Shown here: positions 19,167 to 31,327 of the stretch, piece by piece | How the letters are laid out: every line of letters starts with the position of its first letter | Numbering within the stretch: position 1 is the first letter of the stretch | From: Microbacterium sp. Bi121 | GTDB lineage: Bacteria > Actinomycetota > Actinomycetes > Actinomycetales > Microbacteriaceae | NCBI RefSeq assembly: GCF_918698005.1 | Contig: NZ_CAKKLJ010000004.1 | Location: forward strand, 124,001 to 188,000 | DNA: 64,000 bases | Direction of reading: 5' to 3' | Notes under the pieces: model-generated | What the model saw: the letters and a program-made list of their open reading frames with translations, nothing else | What the model was told of the DNA's origin: nothing | Databases searched by the model: none | Position numbers and translations under genes: made by a program

Positions 19167-20433
19167 CTTCGGTCTCCTCTGGTGCTGCCGCGCGTTCGAC
19201 GAACACGGTCGCGATTCCTCTGCCTCGACCGCGGGAAGCCCCGCCGGTGAGGACGAGCCCGTCGATCGTCGCCGTGACGCCCGGCTGCGGGATCTGGTCG
19301 ACGGCCTTGCCGAGGAGGCCGCCGATCGAGTCGACGTCCTCATCCTCGAGCACGATGCCGAACAGGTCGCCGACGTCGTCGAGCGACAGCCGGGCGCTGA
19401 CGCGATAGCGGCCCTCCCCCAGTTCGACGACCTCGGCTGCGGCGTGGTCGTACTCGTCCGAGATCTCTCCGACGAGCTCCTCGATCAGATCCTCCAGCGT
19501 CACCAGACCCGAGATCCCGCCGTGCTCGTCGATGACGAGGCAGACGTGCACGGCGTCCCGCTTCATCTGCTGCAGCAGAGTCTCGGCGCGCATCGATTCG
19601 GGGACGAACGTGGCGGGTCGCGCGATCGGACGGATGGATGCCGTCCGCCACGCGAGCTCGTCGCGGTACGCGAACTGGACGAGGTCCTTCAGATACAGCA
19701 CGCCGACGACGTCATCCGCCTCGTCGTCGACGACGGGCACGCGTGAGACGCCGCGTCCCAGGAAGAGGGCCATCGCCTGATCCGTCGTGGCCTCGGCATC
19801 CACCGTCACCATCTCCGTGCGGGGCACCATGACGGCGCGTACGAACTGGTCGGTGAAATCGAACACCGAGTGGATGAGATCGCGGTCGTCCTCTTCGATC
19901 AGGTCGTTGGATGCCGCCTCGTCCACCATGCTGAGGAGCTGGTCCTCGCTGGTGAACGAACTGCGACCCGTTCCCGGGGTGACCTTGTTTCCGAGCACGA
20001 CGAGGCCCTGCGCGAGAGGGCCGAGGATGATCCGCAATCCGCGGACGACGGATGCCGTGCCGCGGATCATGCTCTCGGAGCGCTGTCGGCCGAATGCCCG
20101 CGGACTGGCACCGACGAGCACGAACGTGATGCCGGTCATGAGGACGGCCGCGGCGAGCATCGCCCACCAGATGTTCTCGAACAGCAGCGTGAAGGCGACC
20201 GTCACGAGCACGGCGGCCGTCACCTCGACGAGGACGCGGATGAACGACACCGCGTTGACGTGAGCGTCCAGGTCGTCGGCGATGCGGCCGAGTGCTGTGG
20301 CGTTGCGGCCGTCGAGGGCCATGTCGGCGAGGTCGGCGCGCGAGGTCACGCTGTACGCGGCGTCGATGGCAGCCATGAGGCCACCGAAGGCCACCAGCAG
20401 GACGGCGACGATCAGCAGGAGGATCTCGGTCAT
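19159..20433 (-). CDS. CorC/HlyC-type membrane protein with paired CBS domains
   Basis: 424 residues. N-terminal membrane domain (segments near residues 3-25, 65-85 and 88-108, plus a weaker one near 135-150), then two CBS motifs (about residues 190-320, with [10 protein letters not shown] and [19 protein letters not shown]), then a CorC/HlyC transporter-associated domain at the C-terminus. This is the DUF21-CBS architecture linked to magnesium or cobalt efflux. Its position between ybeY and era is usual in actinobacteria. It overlaps ybeY by four bases and era by eight. Confidence 0.9.
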   Translation of the reverse strand: MTEILLLIVAVLLVAFGGLMAAIDAAYSVTSRADLADMALDGRNATALGRIADDLDAHVNAVSFIRVLVEVTAAVLVTVAFTLLFENIWWAMLAAAVLMTGITFVLVGASPRAFGRQRSESMIRGTASVVRGLRIILGPLAQGLVVLGNKVTPGTGRSSFTSEDQLLSMVDEAASNDLIEEDDRDLIHSVFDFTDQFVRAVMVPRTEMVTVDAEATTDQAMALFLGRGVSRVPVVDDEADDVVGVLYLKDLVQFAYRDELAWRTASIRPIARPATFVPESMRAETLLQQMKRDAVHVCLVIDEHGGISGLVTLEDLIEELVGEISDEYDHAAAEVVELGEGRYRVSARLSLDDVGDLFGIVLEDEDVDSIGGLLGKAVDQIPQPGVTATIDGLVLTGGASRGRGRGIATVFVERAAAPEETEDD

Positions 20434-20888
20434 CGGTCGCGTTCAGCGCGAGCGAAGCCGCCGATCAGCTCCTTCTGCAATCCGAACATCTCACGCTCCT
20501 CTTCGGGTTCGACGTGATCGAAGCCGAGCAGGTGCAGCAGCCCGTGGGTCGTGAGAAGGATGAGCTCGTCCATGAGCGAGTGTCCGGCGGCCTGCGCCTG
20601 CGTCTCGGCCACCTGCGGGCACAGCACGATGTCGCCCAGCAGTCCAGGAGCGGTCGGGCGGTCTTCGGTGCCTGGACGCAGCTCGTCCATCGGGAAGCTG
20701 AGCACGTCCGTCGGACCCGGTTCGTCCATCCACTGCACGTGCAGCGCCTCCATGGCGCCCTCGTCGACGAGGACGATCGCGACCTCGGCATCCGGACTGA
20801 CGTGCAGCTGAGCGAGGTTGAAGTCGGTGAGACGCTGGAGCACCGTCTCGTCGACGGCGATGGCGGACTCGTTGTTGATCTCGATCAT
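20430..20888 (-). CDS. ybeY: endoribonuclease YbeY
   Basis: 152 residues. Metal-dependent RNase for 16S rRNA 3'-end maturation and ribosome quality control. The zinc motif [11 protein letters not shown] (HxxxHxxxxxH type) lies near residue 115; DVLSFPMDE near residue 61 is also diagnostic. ATGA overlap with the phoH stop upstream and four-base overlap with the CorC-like gene downstream indicate a tightly coupled operon. Confidence 0.96.
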   Translation of the reverse strand: MIEINNESAIAVDETVLQRLTDFNLAQLHVSPDAEVAIVLVDEGAMEALHVQWMDEPGPTDVLSFPMDELRPGTEDRPTAPGLLGDIVLCPQVAETQAQAAGHSLMDELILLTTHGLLHLLGFDHVEPEEEREMFGLQKELIGGFARAERDR

Positions 20889-21976
20889 GATGAGTGTCCT
20901 CGTCTGGGCATGCGATCGCGGGGACCTGGTCGCTGGCCTGCGCGCCGCTCGGCGCGATTCGCGAACTCGGCCGCCTGCTCGCGTTCGTGGCGTGCGGCGG
21001 TGCGCTGCTCGTCGTACTCGCTGTAGGCGTCGACGATCCGGCCGACGAGAGAGTGGCGCACGACATCATCGCTGGTGAGACGCGTGAAGTGGATGTCGTC
21101 GATGTCATTCAGCACGCGAGTCACGAGCCGGAGGCCGGATGCGCCCTGCGGCAGATCGACCTGCGTGATGTCGCCGGTCACGACCATCTTCGTGCCGAAG
21201 CCGAGACGTGTCAGGAACATCTTCATCTGCTCAGGCGTGGTGTTCTGCGCCTCGTCGAGCACGACGAACGAGTCGTTCAGCGTTCGCCCGCGCATGTAGG
21301 CCAGCGGGGCGACCTCGATGGTGCCGGTCGCCATCAGACGTGGGACGATGTCGGGGTCCATCATCTCGTTGAGCGCGTCGTACAGCGGTCGCAGATACGG
21401 GTCGATCTTGTCCGTGAGCGTCCCCGGCAGGAACCCCAGTCGTTCTCCGGCCTCGACGGCGGGGCGCGTGAGGATGATGCGGTTGACCTCTTTGCGCTGC
21501 AGCGCCTGGACGGCCTTCGCCATAGCCAGGTACGTCTTCCCGGTGCCGGCGGGGCCGATGCCGAAGACGATCGTGTTCTCCTCGATCGCGTCGACGTACT
21601 CCTTCTGGCCTGCGGTCTTGGGGCGGATCACCTTGCCACGGGTCGACAGGATCGCCTCGCCGAGGACCTCGCTCGGGCGGGGGCCGCCCTCGTGACGGAG
21701 CATCCGGGCCGACGTCTCGACATCGGAGGGCACGAGGTCGGCGCCTTCGCGGGTGATCGTGATGAGTTCGTCGACGAGCGCCTTCGCGTCGGCGACGAGC
21801 GCCGGCTCGCCGGTCAGCGTGATCTCGTTCCCCCGCACGAGGACCTGCACGTCCGGATGCTGCTTCTCGAGCATGCGGAGCAGTCGATCCTGCGGACCGA
21901 GCAGCTGCACCATGGCGATGCCGTCGACGTAGATGCGCTCCGTCGCGGAAGGGGTGTTCGAATCGTCAGAAGCCAA
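20885..21976 (-). CDS. phoH: PhoH-like ATPase
   Basis: 363 residues. Cytoplasmic P-loop ATPase. A short N-terminal RNA-binding-like region is followed by the PhoH core: Walker [12 protein letters not shown] near residue 142, [17 protein letters not shown], and Walker [11 protein letters not shown] near residue 240. The C-terminal 40 residues are basic and low in complexity. The best start is TTG 21976, inside the end of the HIT gene, with GGAG about 11 bases upstream; no ATG or GTG lies near the expected N-terminus. Role probably RNA metabolism, given ybeY and era downstream. Confidence 0.93.
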   Translation of the reverse strand: MASDDSNTPSATERIYVDGIAMVQLLGPQDRLLRMLEKQHPDVQVLVRGNEITLTGEPALVADAKALVDELITITREGADLVPSDVETSARMLRHEGGPRPSEVLGEAILSTRGKVIRPKTAGQKEYVDAIEENTIVFGIGPAGTGKTYLAMAKAVQALQRKEVNRIILTRPAVEAGERLGFLPGTLTDKIDPYLRPLYDALNEMMDPDIVPRLMATGTIEVAPLAYMRGRTLNDSFVVLDEAQNTTPEQMKMFLTRLGFGTKMVVTGDITQVDLPQGASGLRLVTRVLNDIDDIHFTRLTSDDVVRHSLVGRIVDAYSEYDEQRTAARHEREQAAEFANRAERRAGQRPGPRDRMPRRGHSS

Positions 21977-22313
21977 CTAGCTTGTTCTCCTCGAGATTGC
22001 CGAGCACATGGGCGTGCACGTGGAAGACGGACTGCGCGACGCTGGGTCCGTTGTTGAAGATCAGACGATACTCGCCGTTCGCGTGCTCATCGGCGATCTG
22101 CTTCGCGACGGCCACCATCTCGGCCAGCAGCCCAGGATCGCCGGCGGCGAGCTCCGTGACGTCGCGGTACTGCTCGGTCTTGGGGATGACGAGCATGTGC
22201 AGCGGAGCCTGCGGATCGATGTCGCGGATCGCGAAGACCGTCCCGGTGTCGATCACGATCTCACCGGGGATCTCGCCGTTGCGGATACGAGTGAAGATCG
22301 AGGGTTCGGTCAT
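21966..22313 (-). CDS. HIT-family nucleotide hydrolase
   Basis: 115 residues. Histidine-triad protein of the HINT branch: the triad HVHAHVLG near residue 99 and the N-terminal SIFTRIRNGEIPGEIV. Members hydrolyse phosphoramidates such as AMP-lysine. It overlaps the TTG start of phoH by 11 bases and follows rsmE by 55 bases in the same direction. Confidence 0.93.
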   Translation of the reverse strand: MTEPSIFTRIRNGEIPGEIVIDTGTVFAIRDIDPQAPLHMLVIPKTEQYRDVTELAAGDPGLLAEMVAVAKQIADEHANGEYRLIFNNGPSVAQSVFHVHAHVLGNLEENKLVGF

Positions 22314-22368
22314 GCTCTCATTCTAGGCGAGCGTGTGCAGCCCCGGCCGGGGGATCCGCTCGAACGCG

Positions 22369-23121
22369 CTACCAGCGGCCGAGGGCCACGGAGAGAACGG
22401 CGATGGCTGCGGGACCGGCAGTCGAGGTGCGCAGCACGGTGTCGCCGAGCCGGACCCGCTCGGCGCCCGCCTCCTCGAACTTGACGAGCTCCTCGGGACT
22501 GATGCCGCCCTCCGGACCCACGATGAGCAGGAAGTCCTGTGCTGCATCGTCCTGTGCCGCATCGCCCTGGGCCGTGACCGCCGACAGCCGATTCGTCGCG
22601 GAGGGGTCGAGCACCAGCATCCGCTGGTCGCCGGCACGGGCGATCAGCTGCGCCGTCGACACGGGCTCTGAGACGGAGGGGACCCAGGTGCGGTGCGCCT
22701 GCTTCGCCGCCTCCCGCACGATAGTCGCCCAGCGTTCCCGGCCTTTGACTGCCTTGGGACCCTCCCAGCGAGACACGCTCCTGGACGCCTGCCACGGCAC
22801 GATCTCGTCGACCCCGAGCTCGCACGCCGCCTGCACGGCGAGCTCGTCGCGTTCGCCCTTCGCGAGCGCCTGGACGAGGACGAGCCGAACAGCCGGCTCA
22901 TCCGCCGCGGAGCGCGACGTGATCGCGACCTCGACGCGGGACGGGGATGCATCCCGCACCTCGCCCTCGAGCCAGACGCCGCGACCGTCGCCGAGCGTGA
23001 CGGACTCCCCCACGCGCACACGTCGCACCACCGCCGCGTGCTTCGCCTCGGCGCCGACGAGTTCGACGATGTCGCCGACCGCGGCGTCAGAGCAGCTCTC
23101 GACGAGGAAGTGCAGTGCCAC
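22369..23121 (-). CDS. rsmE: 16S rRNA (uracil-1498-N3)-methyltransferase
   Basis: 250 residues, SPOUT fold with a PUA-like N-terminal domain. Motifs: AAKQAHRTWVPSV near residue 140 and the knot LIVGPEGGISPEE followed by RLGDTVLRTSTAGPAA. An insertion around residues 185-196 (AQGDAAQDDAAQDF) comes from a 15-base tandem repeat at about 22532-22568 and looks like a recent expansion in a loop. The start is GTG 23121. It sits between dnaJ and the HIT gene, the usual actinobacterial order. Confidence 0.94.
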   Translation of the reverse strand: MALHFLVESCSDAAVGDIVELVGAEAKHAAVVRRVRVGESVTLGDGRGVWLEGEVRDASPSRVEVAITSRSAADEPAVRLVLVQALAKGERDELAVQAACELGVDEIVPWQASRSVSRWEGPKAVKGRERWATIVREAAKQAHRTWVPSVSEPVSTAQLIARAGDQRMLVLDPSATNRLSAVTAQGDAAQDDAAQDFLLIVGPEGGISPEELVKFEEAGAERVRLGDTVLRTSTAGPAAIAVLSVALGRW

Positions 23122-23159
23122 AGGAACTCCGATCGGCCGGGACGGTCAGTGCGAGACGG

Positions 23160-24275
23160 TCAGTGCTTGAAGCGATCGCGCAGCTTCGAGAACAGTCCCT
23201 GCTGGAACTGGGCGAGCTGCGGATCGGGCGCCTTCTGCTTCTTTGCGAAGTCCTCGATGAGCGCGCGCTGCGCCGAATCGAGCTTCGTCGGCGTGACGAC
23301 CTGCACCCCGACCCGCAGGTCTCCGCGCTGATTCCCGCGCAGCGGCGTGATGCCGCGGCCCTTGATCGTCAGCACGTCCCCGGACTGCACGCCGGGTCGG
23401 ATCTCCAGATCGACCTTGCCGTCCAGTCCGTCGATCGCCGTCTCGGTGCCGAGGATCGCATCAGCCATCGACACCTCGAGCGTCGCGAGCAGGTCGTCGC
23501 CGTCACGGCTGAACGCCGCATGCGGTGAGACCGTCACCTCGACGTAGAGGTCGCCGTTCGGGCCGCCGGCCTGACCGACCTCGCCCGATCCGGGCAGCTG
23601 CAGACGGAGTCCGGTCTCGACGCCCGCGGGGATGTCGAGCGAGACGGTGCGGCGCGAGCGCACCCGGCCCTGGCCGTTGCATGTGCCGCAGGGGTGCGGG
23701 ATGACCGTGCCGTAGCCCTGGCAGCTGCCGCACGGCTGCGAGGTCACGACGTTGCCGAGAAGGCTGCGAACCTGACGCTGCACGTGCCCTGTGCCGCCGC
23801 AGATGTCGCACGTCACCGGCTGAGTGCCCGGCTGCGTGCACGATCCCTGACACGTCTGACACAGCACAGCTGTGTCGACCTCGATGTCGCGGTGGGCGCC
23901 GAAGACGACGTCGCCCAGGTCCAGTGTGACGCGGACCAGGGCGTCCTGTCCTCGTTCTCTGCGCGAACGCGGACGACCACCGCGGCCGCCGCCTTGGGCG
24001 GCTCCGAAGAACGTCTCGAAGATGTCGCCGAAGCCACCGAATCCTCCGAAGTCGCCGCCGGCTGCGCCGTCTCCACCGCCCATGTCGTAGCGACGACGGG
24101 AATCGTCGTCGCTGAGCACGTCATAGGCGTGCGTCACGAGCTTGAACCGTTCGGCCGCGTCCTCGCCCGGGTTCACATCGGGGTGGAGTTGGCGTGCGAG
24201 CTTGCGGTACGCCTTCTTGATCTCGTCCGTCGATGCGTCACGTGACACTCCGAGGACCTCATAGTGGTCCGCCAC
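23160..24275 (-). CDS. dnaJ: chaperone protein DnaJ (DnaJ2 type)
   Basis: 371 residues. J-domain with the HPD tripeptide in LHPDVNPG near residue 31, a Gly/Phe-rich linker, then four zinc-finger repeats ([32 protein letters not shown]; the first is a variant of CxxCxGxG) and the C-terminal substrate domains. It stimulates DnaK. I chose GTG 24275 because AGGAAGG lies at good spacing; the GTG at 24281 is too close to it. It lies 40 bases after hrcA and shares its CIRCE-controlled promoter. Confidence 0.95.
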   Translation of the reverse strand: MADHYEVLGVSRDASTDEIKKAYRKLARQLHPDVNPGEDAAERFKLVTHAYDVLSDDDSRRRYDMGGGDGAAGGDFGGFGGFGDIFETFFGAAQGGGRGGRPRSRRERGQDALVRVTLDLGDVVFGAHRDIEVDTAVLCQTCQGSCTQPGTQPVTCDICGGTGHVQRQVRSLLGNVVTSQPCGSCQGYGTVIPHPCGTCNGQGRVRSRRTVSLDIPAGVETGLRLQLPGSGEVGQAGGPNGDLYVEVTVSPHAAFSRDGDDLLATLEVSMADAILGTETAIDGLDGKVDLEIRPGVQSGDVLTIKGRGITPLRGNQRGDLRVGVQVVTPTKLDSAQRALIEDFAKKQKAPDPQLAQFQQGLFSKLRDRFKH

Positions 24276-24315
24276 AATCACCTTCCTGCGTGTGCGTGCT
24301 TCTGTCGGGAGCCGG

Positions 24316-25350
24316 TCAGCGGCTCGCCTCGTCTTCGTCGAGCAGTCGTGACAGGTAGCGGGCCACTGCCCGCGCTGCCGCGAGATTGCTCGGGTAGTCC
24401 ATGCGCGTCGGCCCCATCACGCCGACGCGTGCGGTGCCGCCTGGGGCCAGGTAGTTGCTGGCGACGATGGATGCCTCCGGCAGGCCGAACGCCTCGTTCT
24501 CGGCGCCGATGCTGGCCGCCAGTCCGTGTTCGTCCGTCACCATCTCGCTCATGAGACGCAGCAGCGTCACCTGTTCCTCGATCGCCTCGAGCAGAGGATG
24601 GATGCTGCCGCGGAAGTCCTGCTCCCGGCGGGCGAGAGTCGCAGCGCCCGCCATCACCAGACGCTCCTGCCGGAACTCGGCGAGCTCCTCGCCGATGATG
24701 CCGGCGAGCTGTCGGATCGCCTTGTCTGTGGCTGTGCCATCCGGCCCGTCGAGGAGCGCCTGCACCCGATCGGTCGCCTCGCGAACCGTCTGTCCGGTCA
24801 GAAGCGCCGACAGCCGGGCTCGGAGCAGGGCGACATCCGTGTCGTCGATGTCGACGGGCAGGACGGCGATCCGCTGGGAGACTCCGCCGGCGTCGGTGAC
24901 GAGCACGACGAGAACGCGGTTCGGGGCGAGCTGGACGAGTTCGATGTGCGTGAGGTTCGCCCTCGCGAACGACGGGTACTGGGCGAGCGCGACCTGCCCC
25001 GTCAGCTGTGTGAGCACCCGGACGGTTCGCACCATGAGGTCGTCGAGATCGGCTGGATCGGCGAGGAAGGACTCGATCGCACTGCGCTGCGCGCCGGAGA
25101 GCGGCCGCAGCTGCGCGAGATGGTTGACGAAGACGCGATAGCCCTTGTCCGTCGGCACACGACCGGATGACGTGTGCGGCGCCGTGATGAGCTCCTCGTC
25201 CTCGAGGAGCGCCATGTCATTGCGGATGGTCGCGGCCGAGACGCCGAAGGAGTGCCTGTCGACGATCGACTTGCTGCCGACGGGCTCGTGCGTCTCGACG
25301 TAGTCCTGCACGATCGCGCGGAGCACTTGAAGCCCACGTTCGCTGACCAT
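24316..25350 (-). CDS. hrcA: heat-inducible transcription repressor HrcA
   Basis: 344 residues. Winged-helix repressor that binds CIRCE and represses chaperone genes. The N-terminal DNA-binding part contains [24 protein letters not shown] near residues 23-47 (seen in two overlapping pieces), and [15 protein letters not shown] follows near residue 60. Two tandem ATG codons are available; the second (25350) has better spacing to GAGGAG. The CIRCE element 17 bases upstream indicates autoregulation. Confidence 0.95.
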   Translation of the reverse strand: MVSERGLQVLRAIVQDYVETHEPVGSKSIVDRHSFGVSAATIRNDMALLEDEELITAPHTSSGRVPTDKGYRVFVNHLAQLRPLSGAQRSAIESFLADPADLDDLMVRTVRVLTQLTGQVALAQYPSFARANLTHIELVQLAPNRVLVVLVTDAGGVSQRIAVLPVDIDDTDVALLRARLSALLTGQTVREATDRVQALLDGPDGTATDKAIRQLAGIIGEELAEFRQERLVMAGAATLARREQDFRGSIHPLLEAIEEQVTLLRLMSEMVTDEHGLAASIGAENEAFGLPEASIVASNYLAPGGTARVGVMGPTRMDYPSNLAAARAVARYLSRLLDEDEASR

Positions 25351-25366
25351 CATGCACTCCTCTCTG

Positions 25367-25393
25367 CTGGCACTCGAAGCTTTCGAGTGCCAA
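25367..25393 (-). promoter_or_regulatory. CIRCE operator (HrcA binding site)
   Basis: TTGGCACTC, nine bases, then GAGTGCCAG on the minus strand: an 8-bp perfect inverted repeat with the N9 spacing of CIRCE (consensus TTAGCACTC-N9-GAGTGCTAA). A TAGAAT -10 box at 25393-25398 sits directly upstream, so the operator covers the expected start of the hrcA-dnaJ transcript. Confidence 0.92.
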
Positions 25394-25407
25394 TTCTACT
25401 CGCTGAC

Positions 25408-26625
25408 CTAATCGGTGAGCTCACGGACGACGGCGTCGGCGAGAAGCCGCCCCTTCAGGGTCAACCGGATCCGGCCCGAGATGGCCGCGCCCGCATCCAC
25501 GAGACCGTCGGCGATGAGGCCGGCCACGCGTGTGCGATTCGCCTCCGGGAGATCGACGATCGCCATGCCGTCCGAGAGTCGTGTCTCCAGCAGCACGCGC
25601 TCCAGCAGGTGCGACTCGGCGTCGGGCCGCTCCGTGCCCGCCGCAGGTGATTCGGATGCCGCGAGCCGCTGAGCATATGCCGCGGGGTGCTTGACGTTCC
25701 ACCAGCGGAGTCCTGCGACGTGGCTGTGGGCACCAGGACCGAAGCCCCACCAGTCGCTCCCCCGCCAGTACGCCAGGTTGTGGCGCGAGCGCTGGTCGAC
25801 GGTGCGCGCCCAGTTGCTGACCTCGTACCAGTCGAACCCGGCGGCTGCCAGCCGCTCGTCGGCCAGCTCGTACATGTCCGCCTGCAGATCGTCGTCCGGC
25901 GCCGGCACCTCGCCGCGGCGGATCTGCCTGGCGAGCTTGGTGCCGTCCTCGATGATGAGCGCGTACGCCGAGATGTGATCGGACTCGAGCCCGGTCGCGG
26001 CATCCAACGACGCCTCCCAGTCAGCGAGCGACTCGCCGGGCGCCCCGTAGATGAGGTCCACGCTGACGGCGAGACCAGCATCCTTCGCGGCATCCACCGC
26101 CGTGCGCACGTTGCCCGGCTGGTGAGTGCGGTCGAGCGCGGCGAGCACGTGCGGCACGGCCGACTGCATCCCGACCGAGAGCCGCGTGACACCGGCATCC
26201 GCCAGCGTCCTGGCGACTGCCGGCGTCACCGTGTCGGGATTCGCCTCGACCGTCACCTCTGCGCCCTGGGCGATGCCGAACGCCGAGACTGCGGCATCAA
26301 GCATCCGAGCGAGGTCCCCCGGGGGCAGAAGAGTCGGCGTCCCGCCGCCGAAGAACACCGTGTCCATGGGGCGCAGCGCACCGGCCTCCCCGAGCACCCG
26401 ATGTGCGAGCTCGATCTCGGCTGCGAGAGTATCCGCGTAATCGTCCTGCCGAGCTCCTCGCAGCTCACTGGACGTGTAGGTGTTGAAGTCGCAGTATCCG
26501 CAGCGGACCCGGCAGAACGGCACATGCAGGTAAGCCGAGAACGGCACGCTCGCGTCGACGGGGAGGTCCACCGGAAGTCGGCCGTCGACCGGCGCCGGAT
26601 CCCCGATCGGAAGTGGTCCGGCCAT
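25408..26625 (-). CDS. hemW: radical-SAM protein HemW (coproporphyrinogen oxidase-like)
   Basis: 405 residues. Radical-SAM protein with the iron-sulfur motif CRVRCGYC near residue 38 (CxxxCxxC), FFGGGTPTLL near residue 90, and a C-terminal HemN-like domain. In other bacteria HemW is a heme chaperone and not the oxidase itself; that is the safer call. Its ATG shares one base with the stop of the DUF1990 gene (TGATG), so these are coupled. It ends 15 bases before the hrcA CIRCE element. Confidence 0.92.
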   Translation of the reverse strand: MAGPLPIGDPAPVDGRLPVDLPVDASVPFSAYLHVPFCRVRCGYCDFNTYTSSELRGARQDDYADTLAAEIELAHRVLGEAGALRPMDTVFFGGGTPTLLPPGDLARMLDAAVSAFGIAQGAEVTVEANPDTVTPAVARTLADAGVTRLSVGMQSAVPHVLAALDRTHQPGNVRTAVDAAKDAGLAVSVDLIYGAPGESLADWEASLDAATGLESDHISAYALIIEDGTKLARQIRRGEVPAPDDDLQADMYELADERLAAAGFDWYEVSNWARTVDQRSRHNLAYWRGSDWWGFGPGAHSHVAGLRWWNVKHPAAYAQRLAASESPAAGTERPDAESHLLERVLLETRLSDGMAIVDLPEANRTRVAGLIADGLVDAGAAISGRIRLTLKGRLLADAVVRELTD

Positions 26626-27278
26626 CAGAGCGGAGTCGCGTACAGCGGAGAGATCGCACGCAGATAGCGTGCGAACAGCTCCTTGCGGCGCCGCTTGATG
26701 AGCCAGGGCAGGAATCGGTATGTCACGGAGTTCGGCGCGTCGAAGGCGCGAACGGTGAACCAGACCTCGTCCGTGTCCTCATGCCACGCGATGTCGAACA
26801 GCTCTTCGCCGCTCACGACCGAACCGCCGACGGTTCCGAGCACGAGGCCGATGCGTCGTGCTTCCTCCGTGACCGAGATCACCCGCAGCTCCGCGTCGGC
26901 GCGCATTCCGGAGATCCTGCCGCGCAGATGCAGGGTCATGCCAGGGCCGGCGAACGGTGTGCCCTCGGCGTCGAAGCGCTGTTCGACTTCGCGCCTGCTG
27001 GGGGCGATCGGATTCCCCTCGGCGTCGAAGTCGACACCGGAGTAGGCCGGACCCGACGCGGGTCGCACGTCTTCGACCGACAGGCCCGCCGCACGCTGCG
27101 CCGTCCACGACAGGAGGGCGTCGCCGGCGGTGCGGAATCGCTCCTCGCCGCTGCCCAGTCGCCAGGTCTCCTCGGCCGGGATGCTGCGCTCCGGCGGATA
27201 CTGCATCAGGTCAGGGGCATGCGTTGCCCCGACGGCCGCATAGTCGACCGTGTCGTCTCGGAAAGTCCCGCGCCGCAT
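26625..27278 (-). CDS. DUF1990 family protein
   Basis: 217 residues, cytoplasmic. The pattern DYAAVGAT near residue 11, RLGSGEERFRTAGDALLSWTAQ near residues 40-61, GTVGGSVVSGEELFDIAW near residue 150 and SVTYRFLPWLIKRR near the end match the DUF1990 family, which has a START-like fold and no known function. It lies 51 bases after lepA in the same direction and is translationally coupled to hemW, a pairing worth noting but of unknown meaning. Confidence 0.8.
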   Translation of the reverse strand: MRRGTFRDDTVDYAAVGATHAPDLMQYPPERSIPAEETWRLGSGEERFRTAGDALLSWTAQRAAGLSVEDVRPASGPAYSGVDFDAEGNPIAPSRREVEQRFDAEGTPFAGPGMTLHLRGRISGMRADAELRVISVTEEARRIGLVLGTVGGSVVSGEELFDIAWHEDTDEVWFTVRAFDAPNSVTYRFLPWLIKRRRKELFARYLRAISPLYATPL

Positions 27279-27329
27279 GAGATCCAGACTACTTGCGTTA
27301 CCTGAACGCCGCCCCGGACGGGGCGCGCC

Positions 27330-29180
<1,851 letters not shown>

Positions 29181-29414
29181 GTCTCCTGCAGTCTACGGTC
29201 AGGGGACCCTGATGCTCGATTCGTGGAAAACCGGTGATAGTCTCGCGAGGTTGCCCTGCACAGATCGGCGAAACCGAGTGTCAGTTGCAACCCGACTCCG
29301 TGCCAGTCGCCGGCAGGATCATTCGCACAATCGAGTCTGAGGTGTTTGAATACATCCGACTCAGCGTTGCGTCGGCCGATCCCGAGCGCGCCTGCAAAGA
29401 GAAAGACATCACCC
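29181..29414 (+). promoter_or_regulatory. intergenic region between lepA and the ABC operon
   Basis: 234 bases between divergent genes. The lepA -10 (TAGACT, minus) is at 29190-29195. For the importer a possible -10 is TAGTCT near 29238, which would give a leader of about 170 bases; TTGAATACAT near 29346 is another candidate. I see no clear LacI-type palindrome or terminator here. Confidence 0.35.
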
Positions 29415-30398
29415 TTGATCAAGTATCTCCTGCGCCGATTCCTCGGCTGGCTGCTGATGATCGTGGTGGCGACCAACATCACGTTCTTCCTGGCTTGGGG
29501 CTTCCTCAACCCCCGGAACAACTTCGTCGGTCGACGCCCTCCGCTCAGCGAAGAGCAGATCGTCAACCTCCTGAAGCCACGCAACCTCAGTGACACCGTC
29601 CCGATCTGGGAGCGATGGTGGAACTGGTTCAGCTCCATCCTCTTCCGCTGGGACTGGGGCGTGAGCCCCACCGGCGGCTCGATCAACGAGCAGATCGGCT
29701 ACCGCATGTGGGTCAGCGCAGAGCTCGTGCTCGGCGCCACGGTGATCATGACCGTGCTCGGCATCGCGCTCGGCGTCTACACCGCATCCCGCCAGTACAA
29801 GCTCGCCGACCGCATCGGCCAGGCGACCTCGATCATCACGATGAACATCAACGTCATCGTCGCGGCCCTCGGCCTCGTTCTGCTGGCGATCGCGATCAAC
29901 GATCTGTTCGACGCGCGCATCTTCTTCGTCACCGGCTCCTCGAGCAAGGGGGTGGAGGGCTTCTTCCCGGTCCTCATAGACAAGCTTCAGCACGTCACGC
30001 TGCCGACCATCGCGCTGGTGATCACCGGCTACGCCGGCACGCACTTCCTGCAGCGCACCCTGCTGCTGGACAACATCAACGCCGACTACGTGCGCACCGC
30101 ACGCGCGAAGGGCCTGACCAAGCAGCAGGCCATCCGCAAGCACGCGCTGCGCACGTCGCTCATCCCGGTGGCGACCCAGGTCGCGTTCAGCATCCCCGGA
30201 ATCTTCACCGGCGCGATCCTGACCGAGACGATCTTCGCCTGGAACGGCATGGGCAAGTACTTCATCGAGACGATCGTCAAGAGCGATATCAACGGTGTGG
30301 TGGCTGTCGCCGCGTTCAGCGCCGTCATGGTCGCCATCGGCGCGATCCTTTCCGACATCATCGTCGTGGTCCTCGACCCGCGAGTGAGGGTGAGCTGA
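29415..30398 (+). CDS. ABC transporter permease (DppB/OppB type)
   Basis: 327 residues from TTG 29415, or 350 from TTG 29346; neither is an ATG. I prefer 29415 because IKYLLRRFLGWLLMIVVAT is the usual start of this subfamily. It has an N-terminal membrane segment, a long loop (residues 35-85), then the permease domain with the EAA-like loop NADYVRTARAKGLTKQQA near residue 230. It is the first subunit of an importer for peptides or, in many actinobacteria, oligosaccharides. Its stop is two bases before the second permease gene. Confidence 0.88.
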   Translation: MIKYLLRRFLGWLLMIVVATNITFFLAWGFLNPRNNFVGRRPPLSEEQIVNLLKPRNLSDTVPIWERWWNWFSSILFRWDWGVSPTGGSINEQIGYRMWVSAELVLGATVIMTVLGIALGVYTASRQYKLADRIGQATSIITMNINVIVAALGLVLLAIAINDLFDARIFFVTGSSSKGVEGFFPVLIDKLQHVTLPTIALVITGYAGTHFLQRTLLLDNINADYVRTARAKGLTKQQAIRKHALRTSLIPVATQVAFSIPGIFTGAILTETIFAWNGMGKYFIETIVKSDINGVVAVAAFSAVMVAIGAILSDIIVVVLDPRVRVS

Positions 30399-30400
30399 GC

Positions 30401-31327
30401 ATGAGTGAGATGATCGACCCCACCGTCACCGTCGCAGACCCCGCGCCCGAGAAGACCTCGGGCGGCAAGCCGCTGTCGAAGTGGACGCTGTACACCCGGC
30501 GCTTCATGCGCAACAAGCCCGCCGTCGGCGGCATCATCATCTTCCTGCTGCTCGTGGTCTTCGCGATCGTCGGACCGCTCATCGCGAAGTACGACCACAT
30601 CGAGCTCGACTTCCTGAACCTGGGAAGTCCGCCGTCGGCGGAGCACTGGTTCGGCACGACGGCCTCGGGCAACGACACGTTCGCCCAGGTCGCCATCGGC
30701 CTGCAGCGCTCGCTCATGATCGCCGTCTCGGTCTCGCTGGGAACGACGATCCTCTCGGCGATCATCGGCACGGCCGCCGCGTACTTCGGCGGCCGCACCG
30801 AGAAGATCACCCTCCTGGTGATCCACTTCATGATGGTGGTCCCCAGCTTCCTCATCCTCTCGCTGCTCTCCAACCGCTCCGGTGGTGACTGGCGAGTGAT
30901 CGCACTGATCATGATCTTCGTGACGGGCTGGTACTTCCCGGCCCGCGTCGTGTGGACCACCGCGCTCTCCCTGCGCGAGCGCGAGTACGTGCACGCTTCG
31001 CGCTACATGGGCGTGGGAGGCTTCAAGATCGTGCTCCGCCACCTGATCCCGAACATCGGCTCTCTGCTGGTCATCAACTTCACGCTCGGCATCGTCGGGG
31101 CCGTGATGGCCGAGACGGGGCTGTCGTTCATCGGCTTCGGTGTGAAGATCCCCGATGTGTCGCTCGGCTCGCTGATCGGCTCCGGCGCGAACACCATCAC
31201 GAGCGCACCCTGGCTCTTCTACTTCCCCGCTGCGGCGCTGACGCTGCTCACCGTCTCGATGGCACTCGTGTCCGACGGTCTGCGCGACGCCCTCGATCCC
31301 ACCTCTGCTGCAGGAGGCCGCGCATGA
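30401..31327 (+). CDS. ABC transporter permease (DppC/OppC type)
   Basis: 308 residues. Polar N-terminus of about 35 residues, a first membrane segment (GGIIIFLLLVVFAIVGPL), a periplasmic-type loop, then the permease domain with the EAA loop REREYVHASRYMGVGGFK near residue 198. Second membrane subunit of the importer. The stop overlaps the ATPase gene start by four bases (ATGA), implying coupled translation in fixed ratio. Confidence 0.9.
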   Translation: MSEMIDPTVTVADPAPEKTSGGKPLSKWTLYTRRFMRNKPAVGGIIIFLLLVVFAIVGPLIAKYDHIELDFLNLGSPPSAEHWFGTTASGNDTFAQVAIGLQRSLMIAVSVSLGTTILSAIIGTAAAYFGGRTEKITLLVIHFMMVVPSFLILSLLSNRSGGDWRVIALIMIFVTGWYFPARVVWTTALSLREREYVHASRYMGVGGFKIVLRHLIPNIGSLLVINFTLGIVGAVMAETGLSFIGFGVKIPDVSLGSLIGSGANTITSAPWLFYFPAAALTLLTVSMALVSDGLRDALDPTSAAGGRA

